From NCBI GenBank assembly GCA_028284145.1, contig JANQSH010000108.1:1-64000 (forward strand): 64,000 bases of DNA, in the 5' to 3' direction. Source of the DNA: Planctomycetaceae bacterium. Its GTDB lineage: Bacteria; Planctomycetota; Planctomycetia; Planctomycetales; Planctomycetaceae. Below, in pieces: positions 52,498 to 63,598 of the stretch. A model generated the notes under the pieces. That model saw nothing but the letters and a program-made list of their open reading frames with translations, made no database searches and was not told the DNA's origin. Within the stretch, counting starts at the first letter, position 1, and each line of letters starts with the position of its first letter. The position numbers were made by a program, and so were the translations under genes.

Positions 52498-53883
52498 ATG
52501 CATTCGCATCCAGATTTAACATCAAGCGTCATTCAGGGATTGGGAGCCTTTTACCTGGTCCTGTTCCTGATGAACGCCATCTATACCTACTTCAGCTTCA
52601 AAAAGGGTGGCCACTCGAAATTTCTGGAAAGGCTCACCGGGCAGGAGATTCCCGCCGCTGCAATGTGGGCGCTGTATTCCGCATTTCTGCTGATGATTGC
52701 GGTCGCCCATCTGACCAGCACCAGTAGTCCGAATGCCTTTTTGTTCAAGCTGCCGGAATGGGTGAAGTATTATGTCGACGTGATCGTGGCTGATCCTGTC
52801 AGCTTTTCAGTGCTGTCGGTTGTGCTGTTCGCCTTGATGATCCTGTTGCGTGAGTGGTGGGTAAAGCCGGTTGTTGCCTGGATTCTTCTGAATGTCTCGG
52901 TCATTGCGCTGGGCCTGTCGATGACTGACTGGGATTTTCGCCAGATCGTTGGCAAGCCGGACAATGTCCCGATTGTCGCGATGCTGTTTATCGTTGGCTT
53001 TTTCACCTGGCTCTACTTTCGGCGGGCCATCGAGAACGATAAACGAATTGATGAAGGCCGAGACGTTTTCGAGAAGGAAGACAACGAAAAAATTCTGGTC
53101 TGGCCCGACCTTGTCTATACCGAATTGATGTGCATGGTCATCCTGACGGTCATTCTTGTCGCCTGGGGAATTCTGCTGCACGCTCCGCTGGAAGAACCAG
53201 GCTCCGCCGTCAAAACCCCCAACCCGTCGAAAGCACCATGGTACTTCCTCGGGTTGCAGGAAATGCTTGTTTACTACGATCCCTGGCTTGCTGGTGTCGT
53301 GTTCCCCAGTGTTATCCTTGTTGGTTTGATGGCGATTCCATACATCGACTTCAACAAGGGTGGCAACGGGTATTATTCGTTCAAAGAACGTTGGTTTGCC
53401 ATCTCGACATTCCTGTTCGGTTTCCTGCCACTCTGGGTGGCGATGATCATTCTGGGAACGTTTCTGCGTGGTCCGAACTGGAACATGTTCGGTCCGTTCG
53501 AGTATTGGGACGTGCACAAGTTGGAGGTACTGTACAACGTCAACCTTTCGGAATACTTCTGGCTCTATTCTCCGGAGTGGACGCCCTGGGTGGGAGCCAT
53601 GCCGGTCGCTCCACCCGATGCAAGCCTGCCGCAACAGGCGAGGATTATCTTTTTGCGTGAAGCGCCCGGATTTATCGCGGTGATTGTTTATCTGGCGGTG
53701 CTGCCGCCCCTCATGGCGATGACACTTTTCCGGACGTACTTCCTCCGGATGGGCTTCCTGCGGTTCATGGTGTTTTCCAACCTGCTGCTGATGATGCTCG
53801 CGCTGCCAATCAAGATGGTGCTGCGTTGGGCGTTTAACCTGAAATACATTATCGCAATTCCCGAGTGGTTCATTAACGTCTGA
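52498..53883 (+). CDS. Cytochrome b C-terminal (subunit IV-like) protein with extra N-terminal membrane domain
   Basis: 461 residues, much longer than subunit IV (about 160). The subunit IV-like part begins at about residue 200 (VWPDLVYTELMCMVILTVIL) and has the Qo-loop motif as APWYFLGLQEML instead of PEWY. The first 190 residues add about five helices (LGAFYLVLFLMNAIYTYFSF, FSVLSVVLFALMILLREWWV), and more helices follow at the C-terminus (IPYIDFN onward). The replacement of PEWY by APWY is also seen in some menaquinol-using complexes. Likely part of the same bc complex. Confidence 0.85.
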   Translation: MHSHPDLTSSVIQGLGAFYLVLFLMNAIYTYFSFKKGGHSKFLERLTGQEIPAAAMWALYSAFLLMIAVAHLTSTSSPNAFLFKLPEWVKYYVDVIVADPVSFSVLSVVLFALMILLREWWVKPVVAWILLNVSVIALGLSMTDWDFRQIVGKPDNVPIVAMLFIVGFFTWLYFRRAIENDKRIDEGRDVFEKEDNEKILVWPDLVYTELMCMVILTVILVAWGILLHAPLEEPGSAVKTPNPSKAPWYFLGLQEMLVYYDPWLAGVVFPSVILVGLMAIPYIDFNKGGNGYYSFKERWFAISTFLFGFLPLWVAMIILGTFLRGPNWNMFGPFEYWDVHKLEVLYNVNLSEYFWLYSPEWTPWVGAMPVAPPDASLPQQARIIFLREAPGFIAVIVYLAVLPPLMAMTLFRTYFLRMGFLRFMVFSNLLLMMLALPIKMVLRWAFNLKYIIAIPEWFINV

Positions 53884-53962
53884 CTCGCTGCCAGTCAGAA
53901 CAGTAGACAGACAACAGAACAGATCGAATCATTTCGATTAATAAAACGGACTGGGCAAAAAC

Positions 53963-56900
53963 ATGCCGGCGAATGAAACAATCTGGCGCAATCTGAAAAC
54001 CATGCACATCGTCTTCGCGTTGAGTTCCTTCGCGCTGGTGGTGGTGACATTGTGGATGTTGGCCGACGACCACGGTGGCGAATGGAAAGTATACCAGAAG
54101 ACATTCTTCAAAATTGAAGCCGAGAAGTTGCGCGAACGCCAGAAAGAGATTCTGACAGCGGATTACACCGACAACGTCGCGCAACTCGAGCAGAAAATTC
54201 AGGACGCCGAGGACGCACTGGTTAACCGGCAGTCGGAAATTGATACGAAACAGGAGGAGATCGACGAACTGGCCAACCGTGTCGATCTGATCATGCGGGA
54301 TGTTCGCCTGCAGCGACAGGTGCGCGATGTGGCTCGGGCGAATCTCGGCCTGGCCATCCGCGACGCCAGGCCAGAAGAAGAAACCAGACCTCTGCGGGAC
54401 ACCTTCGCCGCTGAAAACAAAAATGTGACGGACCTGGAGTTGCAGCACGAGTTGGAATTGGCCAGGTTGAATGCGGTGAAAGTGGAAATGGCCACCATGA
54501 CGACCAACCGCGATACGGCTCAGGGCGACTTAAAAAAGCTGCAATCCGATTTTGACCTGGCACACACCGCGCTGCAAAATATCGACCCGGACAAACTGAT
54601 TTCGCTATCGGAACCATCTTCGCTGAAGCGAAAAATTATGGAGTGGCCCATTATCGATGGGTTCAACTCACATTTGAAGATCCGTCAGGATTGGTTGCCC
54701 GAATTGAAAGTGCAGCTTGGTATGGCGCGCACGGCGAGATTTGACCGCTGCCGCACCTGTCACATTGGTATTGACCGTGTTCAGGCGGGTGGTATTTCCG
54801 CCTTCCCGCACGGCGATCCGGACTCCGACAATCCCGAGGAGTGGGTCAAAGAAAACAAATTTCCGCATCCCTACTCAACGCATCCGCGCCTGGATGTTTA
54901 CCTGACTGCGACAAGTCCGCATCCACTGCCGCTGTTTGGCTGCACCGCCTGTCACGATGGTGACGGCTCGGGCACGAGTTTCCAGAATGCAGAGCATTCC
55001 CCCAATAATCCGGCCCAGGCTGAGAAGTGGACAAAAGAGTTCGGCCACCACTCGAATCATTTCTGGGAATACCCGATGCTGCCGACACGTCTGCAGGAGT
55101 CCTCCTGTCTGAAGTGTCACCACAACGTCACTGAGTTGGGGATCAATGACAAATTCGGCCCGACCGCTCCCAAACTGTATGAAGGTTTTCAAGCCGTTAG
55201 TGAATACGGCTGCTTTGGCTGCCATGAAATCCGTGGTTATGAAGGCGAAACCCAAATCGGACCGGACATGCGGCTGGAGCCAAACTACAATGCCGCAGCG
55301 TTGCAACTGCTGCATGACGAGGCGTTTGACGATATTGAGATGATTGAGAAGGCGGTCGACGATATCACGGGCGACAGTAAAAACGAAAACGATGCCGAAG
55401 CAGGAAACGAAAACGAAGAAGCCATCGACCCTGTTCTTTTGGAGATTCAGTCGCTCGCCAAAGAAATTGCCCGCCGTCCCGACGATACAGAAGCGGAGCG
55501 AAAGGAGTTGCAACAACTGATTGCCGACGACGTCGCCGAATCGAAAAAGCTCTCGAAAGAATCGCAACGTCTTGCCCCGGCGTTCAATTCCGAGACTGTT
55601 CCCGGAAAAATGCGAAAAACTGGTCCGTCGTTGCGGTATCTCGCCAGCAAAACAACGCGCGACTGGGTGGAATTCTGGACGAAAGAACCGAAGGCATTTC
55701 GTCCCACAACCCGGATGCCGCAGTTCTTTGGGCTGTCGAATCAGCAGGACGCCCACGCGGAGAAGTTCGAGCCGGTTCAAATTGCGGGAATTACGCAGTA
55801 TCTGCTGGATCGCAGCCAGGATTTGGACCTGCTAAAACCGGTCGAAGGTTATAAACCCAATGCCGAGCGTGGCAAGGAACTCTTCTCCAAACGTGGTTGC
55901 CTGGCATGTCACTCGCACGAAGACTTCCCGAAGATCGATTCGGACTTCGGCCCGAACCTGACGAACATCAACGCAAAAATGCACTCGGGTGACGACGGGT
56001 TCAATTGGCTGTACACCTGGATTATTGAACCACAACGTCATCATCCACGTACCAGGATGCCCAATTTGTACCTTACGCCTTACACTGAGGCGGGTGGTGG
56101 AGCAGAAGTCGATCCAGCGGCTGACATCGCAGCTTATCTGTTGCAGAATGGGCCAGCGGAATACGACGGAGTCGAAGTCACCGATGAGGCATTGAACGAT
56201 CTGACATTCGAGTTTCTGAAGAAGGCAATCGGTGTCTCTCGTGCCAAAGAGGTCGTTTACGGCAATGACCCGCAGAATCCCGATGCAAGTCGAAAAGCAT
56301 TCCCACTGCCGGAAAGCCAGATCAAAGGAGATGAGATCGAACTCTGGGCGGGCGACAAAGAAAAAGTCGACGACCCCGAAGAGTGGCGTGAGATGAAGCT
56401 GAACTACATCGGTCGCCGGATGATCTCCACCTATGGCTGCTATGCCTGTCACGACATTCCCGGTTTTGAACTGGCTCGCCCGATCGGCACAGCCCTGCAG
56501 GACTGGGGCCGCAAAGATACGTCGAAACTGGCTAAGGAACACATCATGGAATACCTCCATCACCATGGAGAGCCCGATGGTTCCAGTACGCACAAGCGGA
56601 TGGAGAAGTCGTTTACACTGGCCAAAGCGAATGAGTTCTCCAGCGAAGAGGAAAAGGAACGCGAACTTTCCGGCCTTTATTTCTACGACTCGCTGATGCA
56701 CCACGGTCGAGCCGGCTTCCTGTGGCAGAAACTGCGGGCACCACGCAGCTACGATTTTGAAAAGACGGGCACTAAAGATTACAACGATCGTCTGCGGATG
56801 CCGAAGTTTCCGTTTGATGAACAACAAATTGAAGCTGTGGCAACATTTGTACTCGGTCTGGTGGCCGACCCGCCGGATGAGCAATACGTCTACTCTCCCG

Positions 56901-58312
56901 GCCCCGAGGTTGAAGCCCGACTGGAAGGCGAACGGTTGCTGGCGAAGTACAATTGCACCTCCTGCCACATGGTTGATATGCCGGAGATCACTTACGCTCT
57001 GGACCGCCGCATCACAGGCACGAATTTGTCCAGCGAGCATCCGGACAGCATCGATTTGCTGATGAAGATCAAGCCACCACGCCAGGCGGAAACCGGCAAG
57101 ACAGCCGAAGTCGATGGCAAGCAGGTTCCAATCATCAGCTTCCACGGTTTGAAGTACAGCGATGCTGATCCCGAGGAAGATCCGGAATTCCAGGACGATA
57201 CATACGATACCTGGGAGACATTGCAGGTTGGTGAAGAGTTACTGCTGCCGGGCAGCCGAATGGTCGTCAATCTGCAACGCAAAATCAAAGAAACAAACGG
57301 TCGCGGAGGAGAGTTCGCCCTCTGGCTCGTTGATGATCTGGTTGAGCAGGGTGCGGCCAAGAACCGATCAATGTCCTGGCAGATGTCGCCACCGCCGTTG
57401 TACGAAGAGGGTTACAAGGTCCAAACACCCTGGTTGTATCAGTTCCTGCTCGACCCGGTGCAATTGCGTCACACAACGGTATTGCGCATGCCGCAATTCA
57501 ATATGTCCTCGACTGAGGCACGGGGGCTGGCGAACTACTTTGCCGCGAAAGATCGTGAGCCGTATCCGTACCAGGCGATTCCACAAAAAGAAGCCCCTTA
57601 TTTGAGCAACATGCAGAAAGAGGCAAAACTGCTTACTGGCAATGAAAGCCCGTATCTTGAGCAGGGTTGGAAAGTTCTCAATGCGAACTTGTGTATCGGC
57701 TGCCACTCAGTGGGGAACCGCGAGGTGAAGATTGACGATCCCGAAAAGGACATTCGGGGTCCGAATCTGGAGTACGTGCCGGATCGATTGCGACCCGACT
57801 GGTTGTTGCTCTGGTTGTACAAGCCGCAGTGGATCACACCGTACACATCCATGCCGGCGCCATTCCCGCATGGCCAGATGAAGTTTGAAGGATTACTGGG
57901 CGGGGATGCCGACCTGCAAACCAAAGCGACTCGCGATGCACTGATGAACTATCACCGTTTGATCGAACGGTACCCAGGCACTGTCTACTCAGAAGAGGCG
58001 GCCACCGGTGAAGGAGCCCCCTCCGATACTGGTGAAGGCGTGAACCCGCCAGCAAAGGACAGTGGAACACCAGATGGGAATACACCGCCGGACAGCTCTT
58101 CTGAAAATGGAGCAAACACGCCAACAGATGACGCGGCTCGCTCCCCCACGGAGGGAGCTTTACCGCTGAGCGAAAATTCTGCGACTGGTACCCAACCTTC
58201 AAACGGAAATTCCCCACCTGCAGGGACAGTTGGTGAAACAGGCATACCGACTTCCGATAACGCTATACCAGCAACACCCGAAGACAATCTGCCACCGGCA
58301 GAAACGAATTAA
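53963..58312 (+). CDS. Octaheme c-type cytochrome with N-terminal coiled coil
   Basis: 1449 residues. An N-terminal membrane helix (about 15-35) is followed by a long coiled coil (about 65-215). Eight heme motifs CxxCH are spread over the protein at about 263, 327, 382, 417, 646, 826, 998 and 1244 (for example CRTCH, CTACH, CLKCH, CYACH, CIGCH). The acidic segment at about 470-500 and a Pro/Thr/Ser-rich tail (about 1350-1449) separate or end the domains. It lies between cytochrome b and the oxidase genes, so it may replace cytochrome c1/c as the electron bridge. Anammox bacteria also have large multiheme subunits in bc complexes; that comparison is an inference. Confidence 0.9.
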   Translation: MPANETIWRNLKTMHIVFALSSFALVVVTLWMLADDHGGEWKVYQKTFFKIEAEKLRERQKEILTADYTDNVAQLEQKIQDAEDALVNRQSEIDTKQEEIDELANRVDLIMRDVRLQRQVRDVARANLGLAIRDARPEEETRPLRDTFAAENKNVTDLELQHELELARLNAVKVEMATMTTNRDTAQGDLKKLQSDFDLAHTALQNIDPDKLISLSEPSSLKRKIMEWPIIDGFNSHLKIRQDWLPELKVQLGMARTARFDRCRTCHIGIDRVQAGGISAFPHGDPDSDNPEEWVKENKFPHPYSTHPRLDVYLTATSPHPLPLFGCTACHDGDGSGTSFQNAEHSPNNPAQAEKWTKEFGHHSNHFWEYPMLPTRLQESSCLKCHHNVTELGINDKFGPTAPKLYEGFQAVSEYGCFGCHEIRGYEGETQIGPDMRLEPNYNAAALQLLHDEAFDDIEMIEKAVDDITGDSKNENDAEAGNENEEAIDPVLLEIQSLAKEIARRPDDTEAERKELQQLIADDVAESKKLSKESQRLAPAFNSETVPGKMRKTGPSLRYLASKTTRDWVEFWTKEPKAFRPTTRMPQFFGLSNQQDAHAEKFEPVQIAGITQYLLDRSQDLDLLKPVEGYKPNAERGKELFSKRGCLACHSHEDFPKIDSDFGPNLTNINAKMHSGDDGFNWLYTWIIEPQRHHPRTRMPNLYLTPYTEAGGGAEVDPAADIAAYLLQNGPAEYDGVEVTDEALNDLTFEFLKKAIGVSRAKEVVYGNDPQNPDASRKAFPLPESQIKGDEIELWAGDKEKVDDPEEWREMKLNYIGRRMISTYGCYACHDIPGFELARPIGTALQDWGRKDTSKLAKEHIMEYLHHHGEPDGSSTHKRMEKSFTLAKANEFSSEEEKERELSGLYFYDSLMHHGRAGFLWQKLRAPRSYDFEKTGTKDYNDRLRMPKFPFDEQQIEAVATFVLGLVADPPDEQYVYSPGPEVEARLEGERLLAKYNCTSCHMVDMPEITYALDRRITGTNLSSEHPDSIDLLMKIKPPRQAETGKTAEVDGKQVPIISFHGLKYSDADPEEDPEFQDDTYDTWETLQVGEELLLPGSRMVVNLQRKIKETNGRGGEFALWLVDDLVEQGAAKNRSMSWQMSPPPLYEEGYKVQTPWLYQFLLDPVQLRHTTVLRMPQFNMSSTEARGLANYFAAKDREPYPYQAIPQKEAPYLSNMQKEAKLLTGNESPYLEQGWKVLNANLCIGCHSVGNREVKIDDPEKDIRGPNLEYVPDRLRPDWLLLWLYKPQWITPYTSMPAPFPHGQMKFEGLLGGDADLQTKATRDALMNYHRLIERYPGTVYSEEAATGEGAPSDTGEGVNPPAKDSGTPDGNTPPDSSSENGANTPTDDAARSPTEGALPLSENSATGTQPSNGNSPPAGTVGETGIPTSDNAIPATPEDNLPPAETN

Positions 58313-58378
58313 CAACAACGCACCAACACCGTTTCATAGCGATACACCGTTCACGCCGGAGACAGGAACACCATAAAA

Positions 58379-59272
58379 ATGAATCGAATTTCGACAACAA
58401 TGCTCGCGCTCATGCTGATCACAGGCCTGTTGATTCTCTCCGGTTGCGGTGGCGGTGCGAAACAGGAGACGACCGTCACGATCAAGTCGGCCGTCGGAGA
58501 TGCTGAAGAAAGCGGTGGCGGAACCGAGGTGAAAGTGGAAGGGTTCGGCAGTCTCAAAGGGAAAGTGATCTTTGAAGGGACGCTGCCTGCTTATCCGGAT
58601 ATCGTCAAGCAAGGTTCCAATATCAAAGATGCCGCAGTCTGCTCAGCAGAGAACATCCCGGATGAGCGATTGGTTATTGGCGAAGGAAACGGCGTGGCGA
58701 ATGTGTTCATCTACCTGGGGCGCAAGCCGAAGGGTGTCGAAATTCCCGCCGCACCGACCGAGCCGGTGGTATTCGACCAGAAAGGTTGTAAGTTTATTCC
58801 CCACGCATTGACCGTTCGCACAGGCCAGCCGGTGAATATCCTCAGCGACGACTCAATCGCACATAACACGCACACACTGCCAAAGAACAACGCCGTATTC
58901 AATACGGTGATTAAGGCGAATGAGCGCGATGGCGTTCCGCTGGTTTACAACTCCAGCGAGCCGACACCCGTGCGTGTTATTTGCGACTTTCACACCTGGA
59001 TGGTTGCGTATCACATGCCGCTGGATCATCCTTACATGGCGTTGACCGACAAAGACGGCAACTTTGAAATCAAGGATCTGCCGGCGGGCAAGCATGAATT
59101 CAAAGTCTGGCATGAAGCGGCAGGCGGTGGGGGCTACGTCGAGCGGAAGCTCGAAGTGACCATCGAGAAAGACAAAGAAACACCGTTGAACATCACCTAT
59201 GCCGCCGACAAGATCGCCTTGAAAGGTGACAACGGTGCCAGAACGATCAAAATCTCCAGCCTGTCGAAATAG
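58379..59272 (+). CDS. Cupredoxin-like copper lipoprotein
   Basis: 297 residues with lipobox LSGCGG at about 21-26. The blue-copper region shows IAHNTHTLP (His) and then VICDFHTWMVAYHM with the C-x2-H-x2-M pattern (CDFHTWM). A C-terminal carboxypeptidase-regulatory-like beta domain follows (DKDGNFEIKDLPAGKHEFKV). It would sit at the outer face of a membrane and carry electrons between the multiheme cytochrome and the oxidase, or serve copper delivery to CuA; position in the operon supports both. Confidence 0.87.
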   Translation: MNRISTTMLALMLITGLLILSGCGGGAKQETTVTIKSAVGDAEESGGGTEVKVEGFGSLKGKVIFEGTLPAYPDIVKQGSNIKDAAVCSAENIPDERLVIGEGNGVANVFIYLGRKPKGVEIPAAPTEPVVFDQKGCKFIPHALTVRTGQPVNILSDDSIAHNTHTLPKNNAVFNTVIKANERDGVPLVYNSSEPTPVRVICDFHTWMVAYHMPLDHPYMALTDKDGNFEIKDLPAGKHEFKVWHEAAGGGGYVERKLEVTIEKDKETPLNITYAADKIALKGDNGARTIKISSLSK

Positions 59273-59312
59273 ATCAAACTTTCTGCAACAGTTTTTTTGA
59301 AGGAGGCTCCCT

Positions 59313-60842
59313 GTGGGCATCCGCCAAACCTGGATATCTGGCATGTTGCTGGCCCTCACCCTCACCGGGTGCGAGCCACCATCAGCACAGTTCGCAAATA
59401 ACAACCGTGTCAGCAATCTCATTCCCGAGGCACAGTTGGGCATCACAGAGGAATCTGATGGTGAACTCCGGCACTACGACGGAGTGATCGGAACGCTTGA
59501 TGGCAGTTTCGGCACACCGGAGAATCTCATCGCATGGATGAAATTGCCGATCGACTTCGGTCAACTCGAAGGAACAGTCGCAGAGTCCCCAGCCGATGTG
59601 GAAATCGACGCGAACCAGTTTTACGTTGCGTTCGATGGCGAACAGGATGACATCATCACCGATAAGCAATTACTGCTGAATTCCGGTGAGTATGAAGACA
59701 CCATTCTGGGTATCACCCGTTACGATGCCGAAACCGGATTGCTGACTGTCAACGCGGAATTCGAGGATTCCAAACCGGCGGCGGGAGACCGGTTCGTCAT
59801 TGTCGGGCAGGTGTTGCAGTATGGCCGAGAGTTATACATGACGCATTGCCTGCATTGTCACGGCACAACCGGCGATGGCAACGGGCCAACCGCTGAGTAC
59901 CTCAACCCGCGTCCGCGTGATTTTCGCCTCGGGCTGTTCAAGTTCACGTCCACCAATGCCACGACCACGAAAGGTGCGCGTCGGGATGATCTGGAGCACG
60001 TGATTCGACAGGGCGTTCCGGGAACATATATGCCATCTTTCCTGTTGCTGAAAGATGACGAATTGCACGCGATTGTTGAGTACGTTCGTTTTCTGTCGAT
60101 GCGGGGACAGTATGAAAACGATCTGGTTACCATTCTGGAAGGGAACTTTTCAGAAGACGCCGTCAAAAGCATGATGGAAGGTGGCACCGAACGATCTGAG
60201 ATTATCAAAGATCTGCTCGCCACGTTGAAGGAAGACTTCCTGCTGGATGCAGCAGACAAAGCCGACAATCTCGCGCGATTCTGGGAGGCTGCCGAGGACG
60301 AAAGCGCGTTGGTGATTCCGGGCAAGCCTCGCACTCCTGACACACCAGAATCACGTGCACGAGGCCGGCAGTTGTATCTTTCCGCCAAAGCCAAATGTAC
60401 GAACTGTCATGGTGTCGCAGGGCTGGGCAACGGACCGCAAACGTTTGAATACGAAACCGATCCCACGACAAACGAAAAACGCCCCGCTCCCGGTCTGCAC
60501 GACGACTGGGGAAATCTCGTCAAACCACGAAACCTGACCACGGGTATCTACCGTGGCGGACGACGACCGCTGGACATTTACCGTCGGATTCGCGTCGGCA
60601 TTAAAGGAGCCAAAATGCCTGCTTTCGGTGGCACGGTTCTCAGTGATGACGAGGTTTGGGATCTGGTCAACTACGTGATGAGCATCCCTTACGAAGGGAA
60701 GGATGCGGCACCTGTGGCAGGCAGGCAGCCGGCTGAAGAAGAAACGGGGCACTCCGAAAATGAAACTGAGACGCAAACGAACAATCCAACCGTAACTCAA
60801 GATCAGGTTGCCCAGCAGAGCGGCAGCGGGGAAGGACGCTGA
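59313..60842 (+). CDS. Diheme cytochrome c lipoprotein
   Basis: 509 residues from a GTG start with AAGGAGG six bases upstream. Lipobox LTGCEP near residue 20. Heme motifs CLHCH at about 179 and CTNCH at about 362, each in a cytochrome c fold with a distal Met (MPSF and MPAFGG stretches). The N-terminal 150 residues form a beta-rich domain without heme. It would be a membrane-bound electron donor to cytochrome oxidase. The stop is two bases before the coxB ATG. Confidence 0.9.
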   Translation: MGIRQTWISGMLLALTLTGCEPPSAQFANNNRVSNLIPEAQLGITEESDGELRHYDGVIGTLDGSFGTPENLIAWMKLPIDFGQLEGTVAESPADVEIDANQFYVAFDGEQDDIITDKQLLLNSGEYEDTILGITRYDAETGLLTVNAEFEDSKPAAGDRFVIVGQVLQYGRELYMTHCLHCHGTTGDGNGPTAEYLNPRPRDFRLGLFKFTSTNATTTKGARRDDLEHVIRQGVPGTYMPSFLLLKDDELHAIVEYVRFLSMRGQYENDLVTILEGNFSEDAVKSMMEGGTERSEIIKDLLATLKEDFLLDAADKADNLARFWEAAEDESALVIPGKPRTPDTPESRARGRQLYLSAKAKCTNCHGVAGLGNGPQTFEYETDPTTNEKRPAPGLHDDWGNLVKPRNLTTGIYRGGRRPLDIYRRIRVGIKGAKMPAFGGTVLSDDEVWDLVNYVMSIPYEGKDAAPVAGRQPAEEETGHSENETETQTNNPTVTQDQVAQQSGSGEGR

Positions 60843-60843
60843 C

Positions 60844-61704
60844 ATGAAAAAATTCTGGTGTCTGTTCTTCATCTTCTGGCCAATCGTGGCGATTATCATT
60901 TTCTGGATTTCGCCCGGCATGAACTGGTGGTTTCCCGGAGAATCTTACTCGCCGTTGGGTGCCCAGATTGATGATTTATTCTATCTCATTCTGTGGATTG
61001 TCGCGGTCGTGTTTGTCGGAACGCAAATTGGTTTGGGTTATGTGCTGTGGAAAGGTGCAACGTCGAAGCAAGACGACAAAGCCTGGTATTCGCACGGCAG
61101 CCATTCGTTGGAAGTGATGTGGACGATCGTCCCGGCCGGGATTTTGTTGTTCATTGCGTTGTATCAAATGGATGTCTGGGCACAGTATCGTATCAAGGCA
61201 AACTTTCCAGAGAATACACTGACAGCGCCGATTGCCGAGTTGACCGCCCGGCAGTTTGAGTGGCGCGTTCGCTACCCACATCCCGATCGCAAGTTCAAGT
61301 CCGAAGCTGATGTCAAAAAATGGCTGCGGCAACCGCATCCGGATGACCTGCATACGGTGAATGATTTGCGCGTTCCTTCCGGCAAGCCGGTGCTGATTTA
61401 CCTCCGCACCGAAGATGTACAGCATTCCTTCTTTGTACCCAAGCTCCGTGTGAAACAGGATGCCGTCCCCGGGCTGGTGATTCCAGTCTGGTTTGAAGTG
61501 CAGAATCGAGCTGGGGAAAACGAAGAGCCGGAACTCAAAGGGTCTTCCTACGAGTTTCTCTGTGCCGAGCTTTGTGGATGGGGCCATTATAAGATGAAAG
61601 CGCGTCTCGTCGCCCAGCCGGAAAAAGAATTCAAGACCTATATCGACGAATTGCAGGCCGATCAAAACGAAGATGGAGTTTCCTCCGACGACGAGCAGGA
61701 ATAG
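60844..61704 (+). CDS. coxB: Cytochrome c oxidase subunit II (CuA)
   Basis: 286 residues from the ATG at 60844 (MKKFWCLFFIFW), with GGAAGGA upstream; a longer reading inside the previous gene is not used. Three N-terminal hydrophobic segments (about 5-25, 40-60, 84-105) and a cupredoxin domain with the binuclear CuA site CAELCGWGHYKM at 240-251 (Cys240, Cys244, His248, Met251). It accepts electrons from cytochrome c or cupredoxin and passes them to subunit I. Confidence 0.95.
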   Translation: MKKFWCLFFIFWPIVAIIIFWISPGMNWWFPGESYSPLGAQIDDLFYLILWIVAVVFVGTQIGLGYVLWKGATSKQDDKAWYSHGSHSLEVMWTIVPAGILLFIALYQMDVWAQYRIKANFPENTLTAPIAELTARQFEWRVRYPHPDRKFKSEADVKKWLRQPHPDDLHTVNDLRVPSGKPVLIYLRTEDVQHSFFVPKLRVKQDAVPGLVIPVWFEVQNRAGENEEPELKGSSYEFLCAELCGWGHYKMKARLVAQPEKEFKTYIDELQADQNEDGVSSDDEQE

Positions 61705-61714
61705 AGGTACAAAC

Positions 61715-63547
<1,833 letters not shown>

Positions 63548-63598
63548 ACCTGTTAAAACGGAAAAGGTCGTTGCACGACTGACCACAAGATTGACCGC

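Noticed and set aside
55832-57145. Long minus-strand reading (over 430 codons) opposite the octaheme cytochrome
   Set aside because: It lies fully antisense to a gene with eight heme motifs and has no recognised domain; a shadow of codon bias.
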